NCBI RefSeq assembly: GCF_900103635.1
Contig: NZ_FMXK01000011.1
Span: 62,001 to 126,000 of the forward strand
Direction: 5' to 3'
Source of the DNA: Butyrivibrio sp. INlla18
Lineage (GTDB): Bacteria > Bacillota > Clostridia > Lachnospirales > Lachnospiraceae
Length of the DNA: 64,000 nt
Shown here one piece after another: positions 7,680 through 17,032 of the stretch. The position numbers and the translations under genes were made by a program. The notes beneath the pieces are model-generated. The model saw only the letters and a program-made list of their open reading frames with translations, searched no databases and was not told where the DNA came from. Position 1 is the stretch's first letter, and every line of letters starts with the position of its first letter.

Positions 7680-9958
7680 TGGTTGTTTCCATTAAAGTTA
7701 AAGGGGCGGTGCAGGGTGTTGGCTATCGCCCCTTTATTGCAAATAAAGCAACTGAATATGGAATTACAGGCTACGTCAAAAATATTGGCGCTGCAGTTGA
7801 GATCATAGCATCTGGAAAGGAAGATAAAGTGCGCTCTTTTTTAGACTCACTTTATTCCGACTATCCTTCAGGTGCTATTATTTTGGATGTGGAATCCAAG
7901 ACTATCCCAGACTTATCAATAAACTACAATGATTTCAGGATCATTGACAGTGAGTCCATATCTTTATCTGATGAACTACCTGTATTTTTACCAGATATAG
8001 GAATATGTGATGATTGTCTAAAGGAACTTCTTGATAGTAATGACAGACGCTTTAAATATCCCCTTATTAGCTGTGCAAGTTGCGGACCAAGACTTAGTAT
8101 CATAGAAAAACTTCCTTATGACAGAGCTACGACCAAGATGAAAAAGTTTGGAATGTGCCCTAGATGTCATGAGGAATACCTAGGTGGCAGAAGAAAGCAC
8201 GCCCAGACTATATCCTGTCATGATTGTGGTCCACAGATGGTCTTTGATCATTATATTGGTGATGACATTTTGTCTGTTTCAGGTAATGAAGCGGTAGAAA
8301 GGGCAATAGAGATTCTTTTAAATGATGGAATCATCGGTTTAAAAGGTATCTCTGGCTATCAATTTGTTTGTAAGATTGATGCTGTATCAGCTAAGAGGCT
8401 AAGGAGCATTAAGGGAAGAGAAAATAAGCCCTTTGCTGTAATGTTTGCTGATATAGAAAGCGTAAAAGAGTATTGCCTCGTAAATGAAAAAGAAGAAGAA
8501 TTACTTAGGTCTCCAGCAAGACCTATAGTTTTATTAAATAAAATAAAAGACATGCCTTACGAAGTTTGTAAGGACAGTAGATATATTGGAGCTTTTTTGC
8601 CTTCATCTGGTATTCATAAGCTCTTATGCGACGCTTGTGGGCCTATCATCTGTACAAGTGGTAATTTATCTGATGATAATATCATTATTGATGATGAGGT
8701 TTTCAAAGAAGCTTTTTTGAAAAAAATAGATGGTATGCTGTTTCATGATAGAGAAATAGTGATGCCTCAGGATGATTCAGTTTGCTTCGTGCTTGACATG
8801 GGAAATAGTGAATTTTCCGTTCAATATGTCAGAAGAGCAAGAGGCTATGCGCCCCTTCCACTTCTTATAAAGTCTGGAAAAAATGGAATTAACTCATTTT
8901 TAGCAATTGGCGGTGATCTAAAGAGTACTTTTTCACTTGCTAAAAAGGATAAGATAATTCCTTCTCAGTATATTGGAGACCTTGAAAGTACCAATACTTA
9001 TAGATCTTACAAAAATATAATGGAGCAGTATCTAAAGCTTTTTGAATTCACGCCAGACCATATAATATGCGATCTTCATCCTATGTATTTTTCAACTAGG
9101 TATGCCAGGGAACTTTCAGATGAAAAGAGCTTAGATATTTCATATGTTCAGCATCATTTTGCCCATTCTCTTTCAGTAATGGCTGAGCATTCACTTTTAT
9201 CCTGTATCGGTATATCTTTTGATGGAACAGGATATGGAACCGATGGTAAGGTTTGGGGCGGAGAGATATTGCATTGTAGAGACGGCGAATTTTCAAGGAA
9301 ATGTCATCTGAATTACGTGATGCTTTCTGGCGGTAATAGTGCTCCAAAGAACGCAGAGCTTGTTAAAAAATGCTATGAAAAAGCATTAAACTACGATATA
9401 GATGATAAGCTTGTTGAGGCCGCTTTATCTAACAAGGTAAATGTGTTTGAAACATCTAGTATGGGCAGGCTTTTTGACGCAGTTTCTGCACTATTAGATA
9501 TCAAAAATTACAATTCTTACGAAGGTGAGTGCGCGATTCTTTTAGAGAACATGGCTGAGGCTTCAAATAAAGAAATTTATCCTAGTTTTGAGCTTAAGAT
9601 ATCAAAAGATGAGGATGGTACATATATTGCAGATCAGCTTGATCTCTTTGATCAGGTTAAAAGAGCTTTTGAAACAAAAAGTAATAAAGTCCCTGATATT
9701 GCCTACGGATTTCATATGGCGATCGCATCCTTTGTAAGAAAAATATGTTGTATAATAAGACGTGAAACTTCAGAGGATAAGGTATGTTTATCTGGCGGAG
9801 TTTTTAATAACAGGATACTTCTTGGAGAATGTATCAAGATTCTTAGAGATAATGATTTTAAAGTATACTGGAACAACCAGGTTCCATGCGGCGATTCCGG
9901 TATTGCTACAGGTCAGGCATATTACGGCCTTATCTGTAATGAACTAGAAAGGCGTTAA
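7679..9958 (+). CDS. hypF: Hydrogenase maturation carbamoyltransferase HypF
   Basis: Makes the cyanide ligand precursor: it uses carbamoyl phosphate and ATP to carbamoylate the C-terminal cysteine of HypE. The 759 residues have all expected domains in order: acylphosphatase (GAVQGVGYRPFI, about residues 10-21), a zinc-finger region with CDDC, CASC, CPRC and CHDC pairs (about 105-185), a YrdC-like domain (about 200-380) and a Kae1-like C-terminal domain with QHHFAHSLSV and GGVFNNRILL. No motif looks damaged. ATG 7679 overlaps the echF TGA by one base. Confidence 0.96.
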   Translation: MVVSIKVKGAVQGVGYRPFIANKATEYGITGYVKNIGAAVEIIASGKEDKVRSFLDSLYSDYPSGAIILDVESKTIPDLSINYNDFRIIDSESISLSDELPVFLPDIGICDDCLKELLDSNDRRFKYPLISCASCGPRLSIIEKLPYDRATTKMKKFGMCPRCHEEYLGGRRKHAQTISCHDCGPQMVFDHYIGDDILSVSGNEAVERAIEILLNDGIIGLKGISGYQFVCKIDAVSAKRLRSIKGRENKPFAVMFADIESVKEYCLVNEKEEELLRSPARPIVLLNKIKDMPYEVCKDSRYIGAFLPSSGIHKLLCDACGPIICTSGNLSDDNIIIDDEVFKEAFLKKIDGMLFHDREIVMPQDDSVCFVLDMGNSEFSVQYVRRARGYAPLPLLIKSGKNGINSFLAIGGDLKSTFSLAKKDKIIPSQYIGDLESTNTYRSYKNIMEQYLKLFEFTPDHIICDLHPMYFSTRYARELSDEKSLDISYVQHHFAHSLSVMAEHSLLSCIGISFDGTGYGTDGKVWGGEILHCRDGEFSRKCHLNYVMLSGGNSAPKNAELVKKCYEKALNYDIDDKLVEAALSNKVNVFETSSMGRLFDAVSALLDIKNYNSYEGECAILLENMAEASNKEIYPSFELKISKDEDGTYIADQLDLFDQVKRAFETKSNKVPDIAYGFHMAIASFVRKICCIIRRETSEDKVCLSGGVFNNRILLGECIKILRDNDFKVYWNNQVPCGDSGIATGQAYYGLICNELERR

Positions 9959-9959
9959 G

Positions 9960-10178
9960 ATGTGTGTTGCAATCCCTGGAAAGGTAATCAAGATTGAAGG
10001 AACAAAGGCTACAGTTGATTTTAGCGGTAACATAGTTACTGCAGAGGCTGGCCTTGTTAATGTTAAAGTAGGCGATAAAGTATTAGTTCATGCTGGATGT
10101 ATCATTCAGACCATGGATGATAAGCTTGCTAATGAAATTGAAGAATTATTTAACGAAATAGAGGATCTTACAGTTTAA
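9960..10178 (+). CDS. hypC: Hydrogenase maturation chaperone HypC
   Basis: Small chaperone of 72 residues. It starts MCVAIPGKV, with the essential cysteine directly after the initiator methionine. HypC carries the Fe(CN)2CO unit on HypD and delivers it to the apo large subunit, here presumably EchE. It begins one base after the hypF stop and its TAA overlaps the hypD ATG, so the three genes are translated together. Confidence 0.96.
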   Translation: MCVAIPGKVIKIEGTKATVDFSGNIVTAEAGLVNVKVGDKVLVHAGCIIQTMDDKLANEIEELFNEIEDLTV

Positions 10179-11224
10179 TGGCTAATAAGAGTTTTCAGGA
10201 AATTATAGATTTTCTAAAGAATTATGATGGCGAAGAAGTAAGGATCATGGAGGTTTGCGGAACTCATACTGCCGCAATATCTGAAAATGGTATTCCATCC
10301 ATGCTTTCGCCTAAGATATCACTTATATCTGGTCCTGGTTGTCCTGTTTGCGTAACTGTGACAGCTGTAATAGACAAGCTTGTGGAACTTTCGCTTAGAC
10401 CAGACACCATCGTTCTTACATTTGGCGATCTTATAAGAGTTAAGGGGACTGAAAAGTCTCTTGCTGACGCAAAAGCGGAAGGTGCCAATGTTCGAATGGT
10501 TTATTCACCTACGGAAACTGTAACTCTTGCCAAAGAAGATCCTGATCACACCTATGTTTTCGCTGCTATTGGATTTGAAACAACAACCCCTGTTTATGCG
10601 ATGGTCCTTAAAGAGGCAATTGAGCAGGATATACATAATCTCAAGCTTTTGACATCACTTAAGACTATGCCAGAAGTTATCAGATGGGTAGTTAATAACG
10701 GCGGCGGGATTGATGGATTTATAGCTCCGGGACACGTGGCTGCAATTACAGGAAGTGATGTGTTTAAAGAGCTTTCAGATGAACTTGGAATTCCTTTTGT
10801 AGTTTCAGGTTTTGAAGGAAAGCAGCTTCTTATGACAATATATGCTCTTGTTCTTATGAAGGGCAAAAAAGGCATTAAAAACCTCTACAAAGACGTTGTT
10901 TTACCAAAGGGCAATATAAAGGCTAAAGAGATTGTAGATAAGTATTTTTGCCCATCAGATGCTTCATGGAGAGGTATGGGCAAGATTAAAGGCTCTGGAA
11001 TGTGCCTTAAGCCTGAATATAGCTCTTTTGATGCAGGTAGCGTAGGCCTCGATGAAGACCATATGCCTCCTGGATGTAGCTGTGCAAAGGTATTAGTTGG
11101 TAAAGTAAAGCCCTATGAGTGTCCACTATTTGGTAAGAGCTGCACTCCAGATAATGCTCATGGAGCATGTATGGTATCAACTGAAGGTAGCTGCTATAAC
11201 TACTTTGTTTCAGGAAGAAGATAA
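10178..11224 (+). CDS. hypD: Hydrogenase maturation protein HypD
   Basis: Iron-sulfur scaffold of 348 residues on which the Fe(CN)2CO group is assembled with HypC and HypE. Visible features are the N-terminal MEVCGTHTAAI (family CG-x-H-T-x-A), SGPGCPVCVT, the central GFETTTPVYA and SGFEGKQLL, and a cysteine-rich C-terminal part (FCPSDASWRG, PPGCSCAKV, ECPLFGKSCTP, GACMVS) that holds the [4Fe-4S] cluster. Length is typical. The start overlaps the hypC stop. Confidence 0.96.
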   Translation: MANKSFQEIIDFLKNYDGEEVRIMEVCGTHTAAISENGIPSMLSPKISLISGPGCPVCVTVTAVIDKLVELSLRPDTIVLTFGDLIRVKGTEKSLADAKAEGANVRMVYSPTETVTLAKEDPDHTYVFAAIGFETTTPVYAMVLKEAIEQDIHNLKLLTSLKTMPEVIRWVVNNGGGIDGFIAPGHVAAITGSDVFKELSDELGIPFVVSGFEGKQLLMTIYALVLMKGKKGIKNLYKDVVLPKGNIKAKEIVDKYFCPSDASWRGMGKIKGSGMCLKPEYSSFDAGSVGLDEDHMPPGCSCAKVLVGKVKPYECPLFGKSCTPDNAHGACMVSTEGSCYNYFVSGRR

Positions 11225-11239
11225 GGAAGGTTTATATAT

Positions 11240-12250
11240 ATGAAAGTTACTATGGCTCATGGAAGTGGCGGAGAGTCTACTTCTAAGCTGATTGAAAGCG
11301 TATTTGCCAAGCATTTTCACAATGAAATACTTGATAGATTAGAGGATTCTGCAGTTGTAGGAGGAAGTTCCAAGATTGCAGTTACAACAGATAGCTTTGT
11401 TGTTACACCGATCATTTTCCCTGGCGGAGATATCGGAAGATTATCTGTTTGTGGTACAGTCAATGACCTGCTGATGAGTTCCTCTACGCCTAAATATCTG
11501 ACATGTGGTTGTATCCTTGAAGAGGGCCTTGATCTTGAAGTTTTGGATAAGGTAATTAAGTCCATGGCTGAAACTGCAAATGAAGCAGGAGTTAAGATAA
11601 TAACTGGCGATACAAAAGTTATTGAAAATAAAGGAGGAGAGCCGGGGCTTATCATTAACACCTCTGGTGTTGGCTTTATTAGGGATGATGCCGAAATTCC
11701 TGGACCTTTTAATCTTAAGGACGGTGACAAGATCATTATTTCTGGTAATCTTGGTGATCATCATGCTACGATCCTTGGAGCTAGAATGGGTATCAGCAAC
11801 AATATTTGTTCAGATGCAGCTCCTTTAGTAGAAATGGTAACAAAGCTTCTTGATAATGGCATTAAGGTCCATGCCATGAGAGACGTTACAAGAGGCGGTC
11901 TTGGAACTGTATTAAATGAGTTTGCTAGTAGTTCAAAATGCCAGATCAACCTTTACGAGGAAGCTCTTCCTGTATCAGATGCAGTCAAGGATTTCTGCGG
12001 AATTCTAGGGCTTGATATTATGTATATGGGTAACGAAGGCAAGATGGTCTTATCAGTCGCAGCAGAGGATGCTGATAGAGCGTTTTCTATTATCCGAAGC
12101 TCTAAATATGGCGAAAATGCTACTATTATCGGCAATGTAGTCAAAACTGATAAAAATGACGATATAAAAGGTGTAATACTTAACACTAAGATCGGTGGCA
12201 AACGCACTATTGGTCTTATGTATGGCGAGGGACTTCCAAGAATTTGTTAA
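11240..12250 (+). CDS. hypE: Hydrogenase maturation protein HypE
   Basis: Dehydrates the thiocarbamate made by HypF to a thiocyanate and passes cyanide to HypC-HypD. The 336 residues begin with AHGSGGESTSKLI and include TTDSFVVTP, DVTRGGLGTVLNE and the invariant C-terminus LPRIC, whose last cysteine is the carbamoylated one. This is the AIRS/PurM fold. ATG 11240 with AAGGAAGG about ten bases upstream. It is the last hyp gene; hypA and hypB (nickel insertion) are not in the window. No terminator separates it from mecA. Confidence 0.96.
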   Translation: MKVTMAHGSGGESTSKLIESVFAKHFHNEILDRLEDSAVVGGSSKIAVTTDSFVVTPIIFPGGDIGRLSVCGTVNDLLMSSSTPKYLTCGCILEEGLDLEVLDKVIKSMAETANEAGVKIITGDTKVIENKGGEPGLIINTSGVGFIRDDAEIPGPFNLKDGDKIIISGNLGDHHATILGARMGISNNICSDAAPLVEMVTKLLDNGIKVHAMRDVTRGGLGTVLNEFASSSKCQINLYEEALPVSDAVKDFCGILGLDIMYMGNEGKMVLSVAAEDADRAFSIIRSSKYGENATIIGNVVKTDKNDDIKGVILNTKIGGKRTIGLMYGEGLPRIC

Positions 12251-12305
12251 ATGTTGTAAAATATTATCTATCCCTTGGAGTGCTTTTGAAAGGATTAAAT
12301 TTTTA

Positions 12306-13184
12306 ATGGAATTTAAGAGAATCAATAAAGATACAGTTACATGTATTATTACTGAAAATGACATGGACGAGCAGGGAATCAAGCTTGAGGATCTTTTTGA
12401 AAAGAAAAAAGAAGCCATGGATTTTCTTCATGATGTAATGAGAAAAGCTCAGGAAGAAGTTGATTATAAGCCAACAGGTTCATTTATGCCTATGCAGATA
12501 ACAGTTCTTCCAGATCATTCTATTTCTCTTACACTTTCAGAAAATGCGTCAGCTTCATTTGGCGAGATCTTAAAGAACCTCACTGACAAAGCTGGTATCA
12601 AGATTCCTAAGAATGTTCTTGAAGACCTTGGCGATTCAGTAGATGAAGAGAGAATAAATAGATTAAATGAATATTTAAAGAGCCTTAAGCAGTTTACTAA
12701 TTCCGTAAAGAACATTATGGAAGAGGTTAATTCAGGTGAGGAACAGGGCAAGATTCCTGTAAATGATGGAGCTACGGTAGAAAAAGACAAGGCTCTTTCA
12801 GACAGAATCTCTAATGGTGCATCCAGAAGATCCAAGATCCTGACTGACGAAGATAAGGTAAAGCGTGACAAAGAAAGACTCAGATTCCACGAGTATGTCT
12901 TTACTTTTGATAATATCAGAACTGTGATCAGCTTTTGTAAAAAAGCTCCTAAGCATCTTCAGATCGCAAGTTCTTTATACAAGAATCAGACAACTGGTAA
13001 ATATTATTTAGATCTTCAGAGACAGGATGAAGATCCTAAGGCATTTGCCTCATTATTTACCATGGCTTATGAATTTGGTCATTTCCAGGCTACAAATCAG
13101 CATGTTATAGCTTTTATCAAGGAAAGTAGCGACCTTATTATCGCTGAGGATGCAATAGTTCTTTTAGCCAAGGTTTCAGATTAA
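12306..13184 (+). CDS. mecA: Adaptor protein MecA
   Basis: Adaptor for the ClpCP protease, 292 residues. MEFKRINKDTVTCIITENDM and GIKLEDLFEKKKEAMDFLHD match the N-terminal substrate-binding domain, and FTMAYEFGHF lies in the C-terminal ClpC-binding domain. The middle (about residues 85-190) is a charged, probably flexible linker containing runs such as EEVNSGEEQGK. The start is the ATG at 12306 with AAAGGA at 12289-12294; an in-frame ATG at 12195 lies inside hypE and is rejected. Gap to hypE is 55 bases without a clear promoter, so it may be read from the hydrogenase transcript. Confidence 0.85.
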   Translation: MEFKRINKDTVTCIITENDMDEQGIKLEDLFEKKKEAMDFLHDVMRKAQEEVDYKPTGSFMPMQITVLPDHSISLTLSENASASFGEILKNLTDKAGIKIPKNVLEDLGDSVDEERINRLNEYLKSLKQFTNSVKNIMEEVNSGEEQGKIPVNDGATVEKDKALSDRISNGASRRSKILTDEDKVKRDKERLRFHEYVFTFDNIRTVISFCKKAPKHLQIASSLYKNQTTGKYYLDLQRQDEDPKAFASLFTMAYEFGHFQATNQHVIAFIKESSDLIIAEDAIVLLAKVSD

Positions 13185-13198
13185 GTTATGCAAATACT

Positions 13199-13229
13199 GA
13201 ACGGTCCGGCAACAGACCGTTCTTTTTTT
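13199..13229 (+). terminator. Rho-independent terminator after mecA
   Basis: Stem GAACGGTC (13199-13206) with GACCGTTC (13215-13222), eight-base loop, then seven T residues. It ends the long csoR/ech/hyp/mecA run. Confidence 0.9.
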
Positions 13230-13254
13230 GTATTTTGACTACTACGAGGTTTTT

Positions 13255-13968
13255 ATGAGATTAAACCAGTATATAGCTTCTTGCGGCCTTTGTTCCCGCA
13301 GAGAAGCCGATAAGTTAATAGCTGCAGGTAAAGTATCTGTAAATGATGTCACAGCTTCTTTTGGCACCAAATTAGAAGATGGCGACGTTGTCAAAGTTGA
13401 GGGCAGACAGATAAAGCAAAAGTCAGAGCACATAGTCCTTGCTTATTACAAGCCAAGAGGTATTGTATGCACAGAAAAAGACTCCCATGCTGAGAAAACA
13501 GTTATCGAAGACGTAAATTACCCTGAAAGAGTAACATATGCAGGAAGACTTGATAAGGACTCTGAAGGACTTCTGATCCTTACTAATGACGGTAATCTTA
13601 TAAATGCCATGATGAAGGGTGCAAATAAGCATGAAAAAGAGTATGTGGTTCAGGTAGAAAAAAGCTTTGATGACAAATTCATCGAAAAAATGTCTAAGGG
13701 CGTTTATTTAAAAGAGCTTGATAGGACTACAAGGCCTTGCAAGATAAAAAAGCTATCCAAAGATTCTTTTAACATAATTCTAACTCAGGGCCTTAACAGA
13801 CAGATCAGGCGAATGTGCGACGAGTTAGGATACAAGGTGGTTTCGCTTAAAAGAGTTCGTGTTATGACAGTAAAGCTTTCTGATTATGATCTAAAGCCAT
13901 CTTCCTATCACAAGCTTGATGAAGGAGAAGTGCTTAAATTGTACAAAGCCGCTGGAATTGTGCTTTAA
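13255..13968 (+). CDS. rluF: RNA pseudouridine synthase, RluF/RluB-like
   Basis: Protein of 237 residues with an S4 RNA-binding domain at the N-terminus (MRLNQYIASCGLCSRREADK, a common S4 opening) and the RsuA-type catalytic motif GRLDKDSEGLLILTNDG, whose first Asp is the nucleophile. The sequence ANKHEKEYVV after the catalytic loop resembles E. coli RluF more than RsuA or RluB. It is expected to modify 23S rRNA. Start ATG 13255 follows GAGG at 13246-13249; a longer frame from 13228 lies in the mecA terminator and is rejected. Confidence 0.85.
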   Translation: MRLNQYIASCGLCSRREADKLIAAGKVSVNDVTASFGTKLEDGDVVKVEGRQIKQKSEHIVLAYYKPRGIVCTEKDSHAEKTVIEDVNYPERVTYAGRLDKDSEGLLILTNDGNLINAMMKGANKHEKEYVVQVEKSFDDKFIEKMSKGVYLKELDRTTRPCKIKKLSKDSFNIILTQGLNRQIRRMCDELGYKVVSLKRVRVMTVKLSDYDLKPSSYHKLDEGEVLKLYKAAGIVL

Positions 13969-14011
13969 ATAATACTATACTAATTAAGATATGTTATTTT
14001 TGGGGGTAAAT

Positions 14012-16030
14012 ATGCCATTAGATATTAAAATGGAATATGACGAGCTTGTTAAGACTATCAAGCATCATATGGACCTTTATTACAATCAGGATGAACCTGA
14101 GATTTCAGACTATGAATACGATCAGCTCATGCTTAAGTTAAAAGAAATGGAAAAAGAACATCCTGAATTTGTAACTAGTGATTCTCCTACAAAGATTATT
14201 GGAGGCACAGCCAAAAGAGAAGCTGGTGTTAAGATCACGCACAATGTGCCTATGCTTTCTATAGAGGACGTCTTTAATAAAGAGGACGTAAAAAGCTGGG
14301 TAGAAAAGGTTCATCAGATGCACCCAGATGCACTGTTTTCTGCAGAGCAAAAGATTGATGGACTTAGCTTGTCTCTTAGATATAACAGGGATGAAAAAGA
14401 TAATAAGCTTCACCTGACTATGGCTGAAACAAGAGGAGACGGCCTCATCGGTGAGGATGTAACAGCAAATGCGCTTGTTATTTCAGATATTAAGAAGATA
14501 ATCGATCTTCCTTATGATTATCTTGAACTTCGCGGCGAAGTTTACATGTCTCATGATGACTTTGAAAGATTTAATGAAGAACAGGAAAAGCTTGGTAAAA
14601 AAACAGCAGCTAATCCTAGAAACCTTGCTGCAGGCACATTAAGACAGCTTGATCCTGAGGTTACAAGGTCTCGCGGACTTAAAATGTTTGTTTTTAACGT
14701 TCAAGACGGCCCTGAAGAGCTTAAAAATTCCCATGTAGAAGCTTTAGATATCTTAGAAAAAGCTGGTGTAAAAACAGTATTTCATAAGGCCTGCAAGACA
14801 TTTGATGAAGTCTCAGAAGCAATAGATACAATTGGTAATATGCGTGAAGATCTGGACTTTGATCTTGATGGCGCTGTAATCAAGGTAGATAACTTAAAGT
14901 GGAGAAATGATTTCCCTGCTGGTTCCAAGTATTCAAGCGGACACATCGCTTACAAGTATCCTCCAGAAGAAAAGATAATCGTAATGGATGAGATACTTGT
15001 AGATGTAGGTAGAACTGGTAAGCTTACCTTTACCGGAAGCTTCCATGACAGAGAAACTGGTAAGCCAGCAAGACTTTGTGGCACAAGCGTTTCAAGAGCA
15101 ACGCTTCACAATCAGGACTATATCAATGAGATGCAGATTGGAATTGGCGGCGAATACAAGCTATTTAAGAGTGGTGAGATCATTCCAAAGCTTAATGGCT
15201 GTGTGAAAGCTCCTAGTGTGGTATACAAAGCTCCTGATGTATGTCCTATCTGCGGAGGGCACCTTGTTAGAGAAGAAGATACAGCTGATATCAGATGTAT
15301 AAATCCTACTTGCCCAGCACAAGTTACAAGAACAATTGCATACTTTACTTCAAGAGATGCCATGAATATCATGGGACTTGGTGATACACTAGTAGATGCA
15401 TTGGTATCTGATGGGTATCTAAAAAATTATGCGGATATATATCATCTTAAGGAACATAGAGATGAGCTTATTGAAAAAGGCATTATAGGAAAAGAGAAAA
15501 ATACAGATAAGCTCCTTGGCGAAATAGAAAAGTCAAAGTCTAACGATCCAGTAAGACTACTTACTGGCCTTGCCATTAGAAACGTTGGTAAATCAACAGC
15601 TAGAGAGATCATGAAGCATTTTGATGATCTGATGGACCTTACAAAAGTTACTGTTGATGGCTTCTTACAGATTCCTGATATTGGCGAGACTACTGCTAAT
15701 GACCTTTATGATTTCTTCCACAATGAAGAAAATATAGCCATCATCAATGAGATGAAAAGTCTTGGACTTAATATGGTGGTCACCAAGGATGAAGACTCAT
15801 CTGATAAGCTTTCTGGTCTTACTATTGTAGTAACTGGAACACTTCCAACTCTTGGACGTAAAGAGGCAGAAGAGCTCATTACTAAAAATGGTGGTAAAGC
15901 CTCAGGCAGCGTATCAAAGAAAACAAGCTATGTTCTTGCAGGTGAAGCCGCTGGAAGTAAGCTCACAAAGGCTCAGGAACTTGGAATTGAAATCATTGAT
16001 GAAGCTAAGTTTTTAGATATGATCAAATAA
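14012..16030 (+). CDS. ligA: NAD-dependent DNA ligase LigA
   Basis: Seals nicks in DNA using NAD+. The 672 residues contain the Ia/adenylation domain with the nucleophile Lys114 in EQKIDGLSL, the OB-fold, a four-cysteine zinc finger (CPICGG and CINPTCPAQ), a helix-hairpin-helix region (RNVGKSTARE, PDIGETTANDL) and a C-terminal BRCT domain (GLTIVVTGTLP). Start ATG 14012 has GGGGG at 14002-14006. An upstream ATG at 13991 lacks a ribosome site. A weak -10 (TATACT, 13976-13981) lies just ahead. Confidence 0.97.
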   Translation: MPLDIKMEYDELVKTIKHHMDLYYNQDEPEISDYEYDQLMLKLKEMEKEHPEFVTSDSPTKIIGGTAKREAGVKITHNVPMLSIEDVFNKEDVKSWVEKVHQMHPDALFSAEQKIDGLSLSLRYNRDEKDNKLHLTMAETRGDGLIGEDVTANALVISDIKKIIDLPYDYLELRGEVYMSHDDFERFNEEQEKLGKKTAANPRNLAAGTLRQLDPEVTRSRGLKMFVFNVQDGPEELKNSHVEALDILEKAGVKTVFHKACKTFDEVSEAIDTIGNMREDLDFDLDGAVIKVDNLKWRNDFPAGSKYSSGHIAYKYPPEEKIIVMDEILVDVGRTGKLTFTGSFHDRETGKPARLCGTSVSRATLHNQDYINEMQIGIGGEYKLFKSGEIIPKLNGCVKAPSVVYKAPDVCPICGGHLVREEDTADIRCINPTCPAQVTRTIAYFTSRDAMNIMGLGDTLVDALVSDGYLKNYADIYHLKEHRDELIEKGIIGKEKNTDKLLGEIEKSKSNDPVRLLTGLAIRNVGKSTAREIMKHFDDLMDLTKVTVDGFLQIPDIGETTANDLYDFFHNEENIAIINEMKSLGLNMVVTKDEDSSDKLSGLTIVVTGTLPTLGRKEAEELITKNGGKASGSVSKKTSYVLAGEAAGSKLTKAQELGIEIIDEAKFLDMIK

Positions 16031-16052
16031 AAAATGCATGGAGTAAACGAAT

Positions 16053-17018
16053 ATGCCTATTAAAATTCAAAATGATCTTCCTGCCAGAGAAATATTAGAG
16101 ACAGAAAATATATTTGCAGTAGATGAAAATAGAGCTTTGCATCAGGATATCAGATCCCTCCAGATCTGTATTTTGAATCTTATGCCTTTAAAAGAGGACA
16201 CGGAGCTTCAGCTCTTAAGGTCAATGTCAAATACTCCTCTTCAGATTGATGTGTCATTTATGCAGATGAGTTCACATCATTCTACAAATACATCACCTAA
16301 CCACTTAAACAGGTTCTACAATACCTTTGAAGAGCTCAAGGATAACACCTATGACGGACTTATCATTACAGGGGCCCCTGTGGAACAGATGGCTTTTGAA
16401 GAAGTAGACTACTGGGATGAGCTCTGCAAGGTCTTTGAGTGGTCCAAGACAAATGTAACTTCAACCTTCCATATTTGCTGGGGAGCTCAGGCCGGAATCT
16501 ATTACCATTATGGAATAGACAAAAAGTACCTTGATAAAAAGAGATTTGGAATATATAAGCATCGTGTAATGAACAGGAAAGTGCCGCTCGTAAGAGGTTT
16601 TGACGATGTCTTTTGTATGCCACATTCTCGTCATACTGAGACACCTGCTGATAAGATTCATGCATGTGATGATCTTGTAGTACTTGCAGAATCAGAGGTT
16701 GCAGGAATATTCCTTTGTATGAATAAGTCAGGAAGCCAGATATTTGCTATGGGTCATGCTGAATATGACAGACTTACACTTGATGCAGAATACAAGAGAG
16801 ATCTTTCTAAGGGACTTCCTATAGAGATGCCTATAAATTATTATCCAGATAATGATCCGAACAATAAACCTGATCTTTTATGGAGAAGTCACGCAAATAT
16901 CTTGTATACTAACTGGCTCAACTATTACGTATATCAGAATACTCCATATAAATGGGGACAGATTCTTGATGAAGAGAAAAGAGCAATAGCTTCAAATACA
17001 CTTACACAGAAAATTTGA
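16053..17018 (+). CDS. metA: Homoserine O-acyltransferase MetA (probably O-acetyl)
   Basis: First committed step of methionine synthesis from homoserine. The 321 residues keep the catalytic Cys142 in FHICWGAQAG and the His235/Glu237 pair in GHAEYD. Residue 111, which is reported to decide acyl donor in this family, is Glu (GAPVEQM). Glu is the acetyl-CoA type, Gly the succinyl-CoA type, so the product is predicted to be O-acetylhomoserine despite the usual succinyltransferase name. Start ATG 16053, with ATGGAG about eight bases upstream. No other methionine gene is adjacent. Confidence 0.95.
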   Translation: MPIKIQNDLPAREILETENIFAVDENRALHQDIRSLQICILNLMPLKEDTELQLLRSMSNTPLQIDVSFMQMSSHHSTNTSPNHLNRFYNTFEELKDNTYDGLIITGAPVEQMAFEEVDYWDELCKVFEWSKTNVTSTFHICWGAQAGIYYHYGIDKKYLDKKRFGIYKHRVMNRKVPLVRGFDDVFCMPHSRHTETPADKIHACDDLVVLAESEVAGIFLCMNKSGSQIFAMGHAEYDRLTLDAEYKRDLSKGLPIEMPINYYPDNDPNNKPDLLWRSHANILYTNWLNYYVYQNTPYKWGQILDEEKRAIASNTLTQKI

Positions 17019-17032
17019 CAGGAGGAACCCAA

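Noticed and set aside
12195-12305. Upstream extension of mecA
   Set aside because: It lies mostly inside hypE and the family start MEFKRI at 12306 has its own ribosome site.
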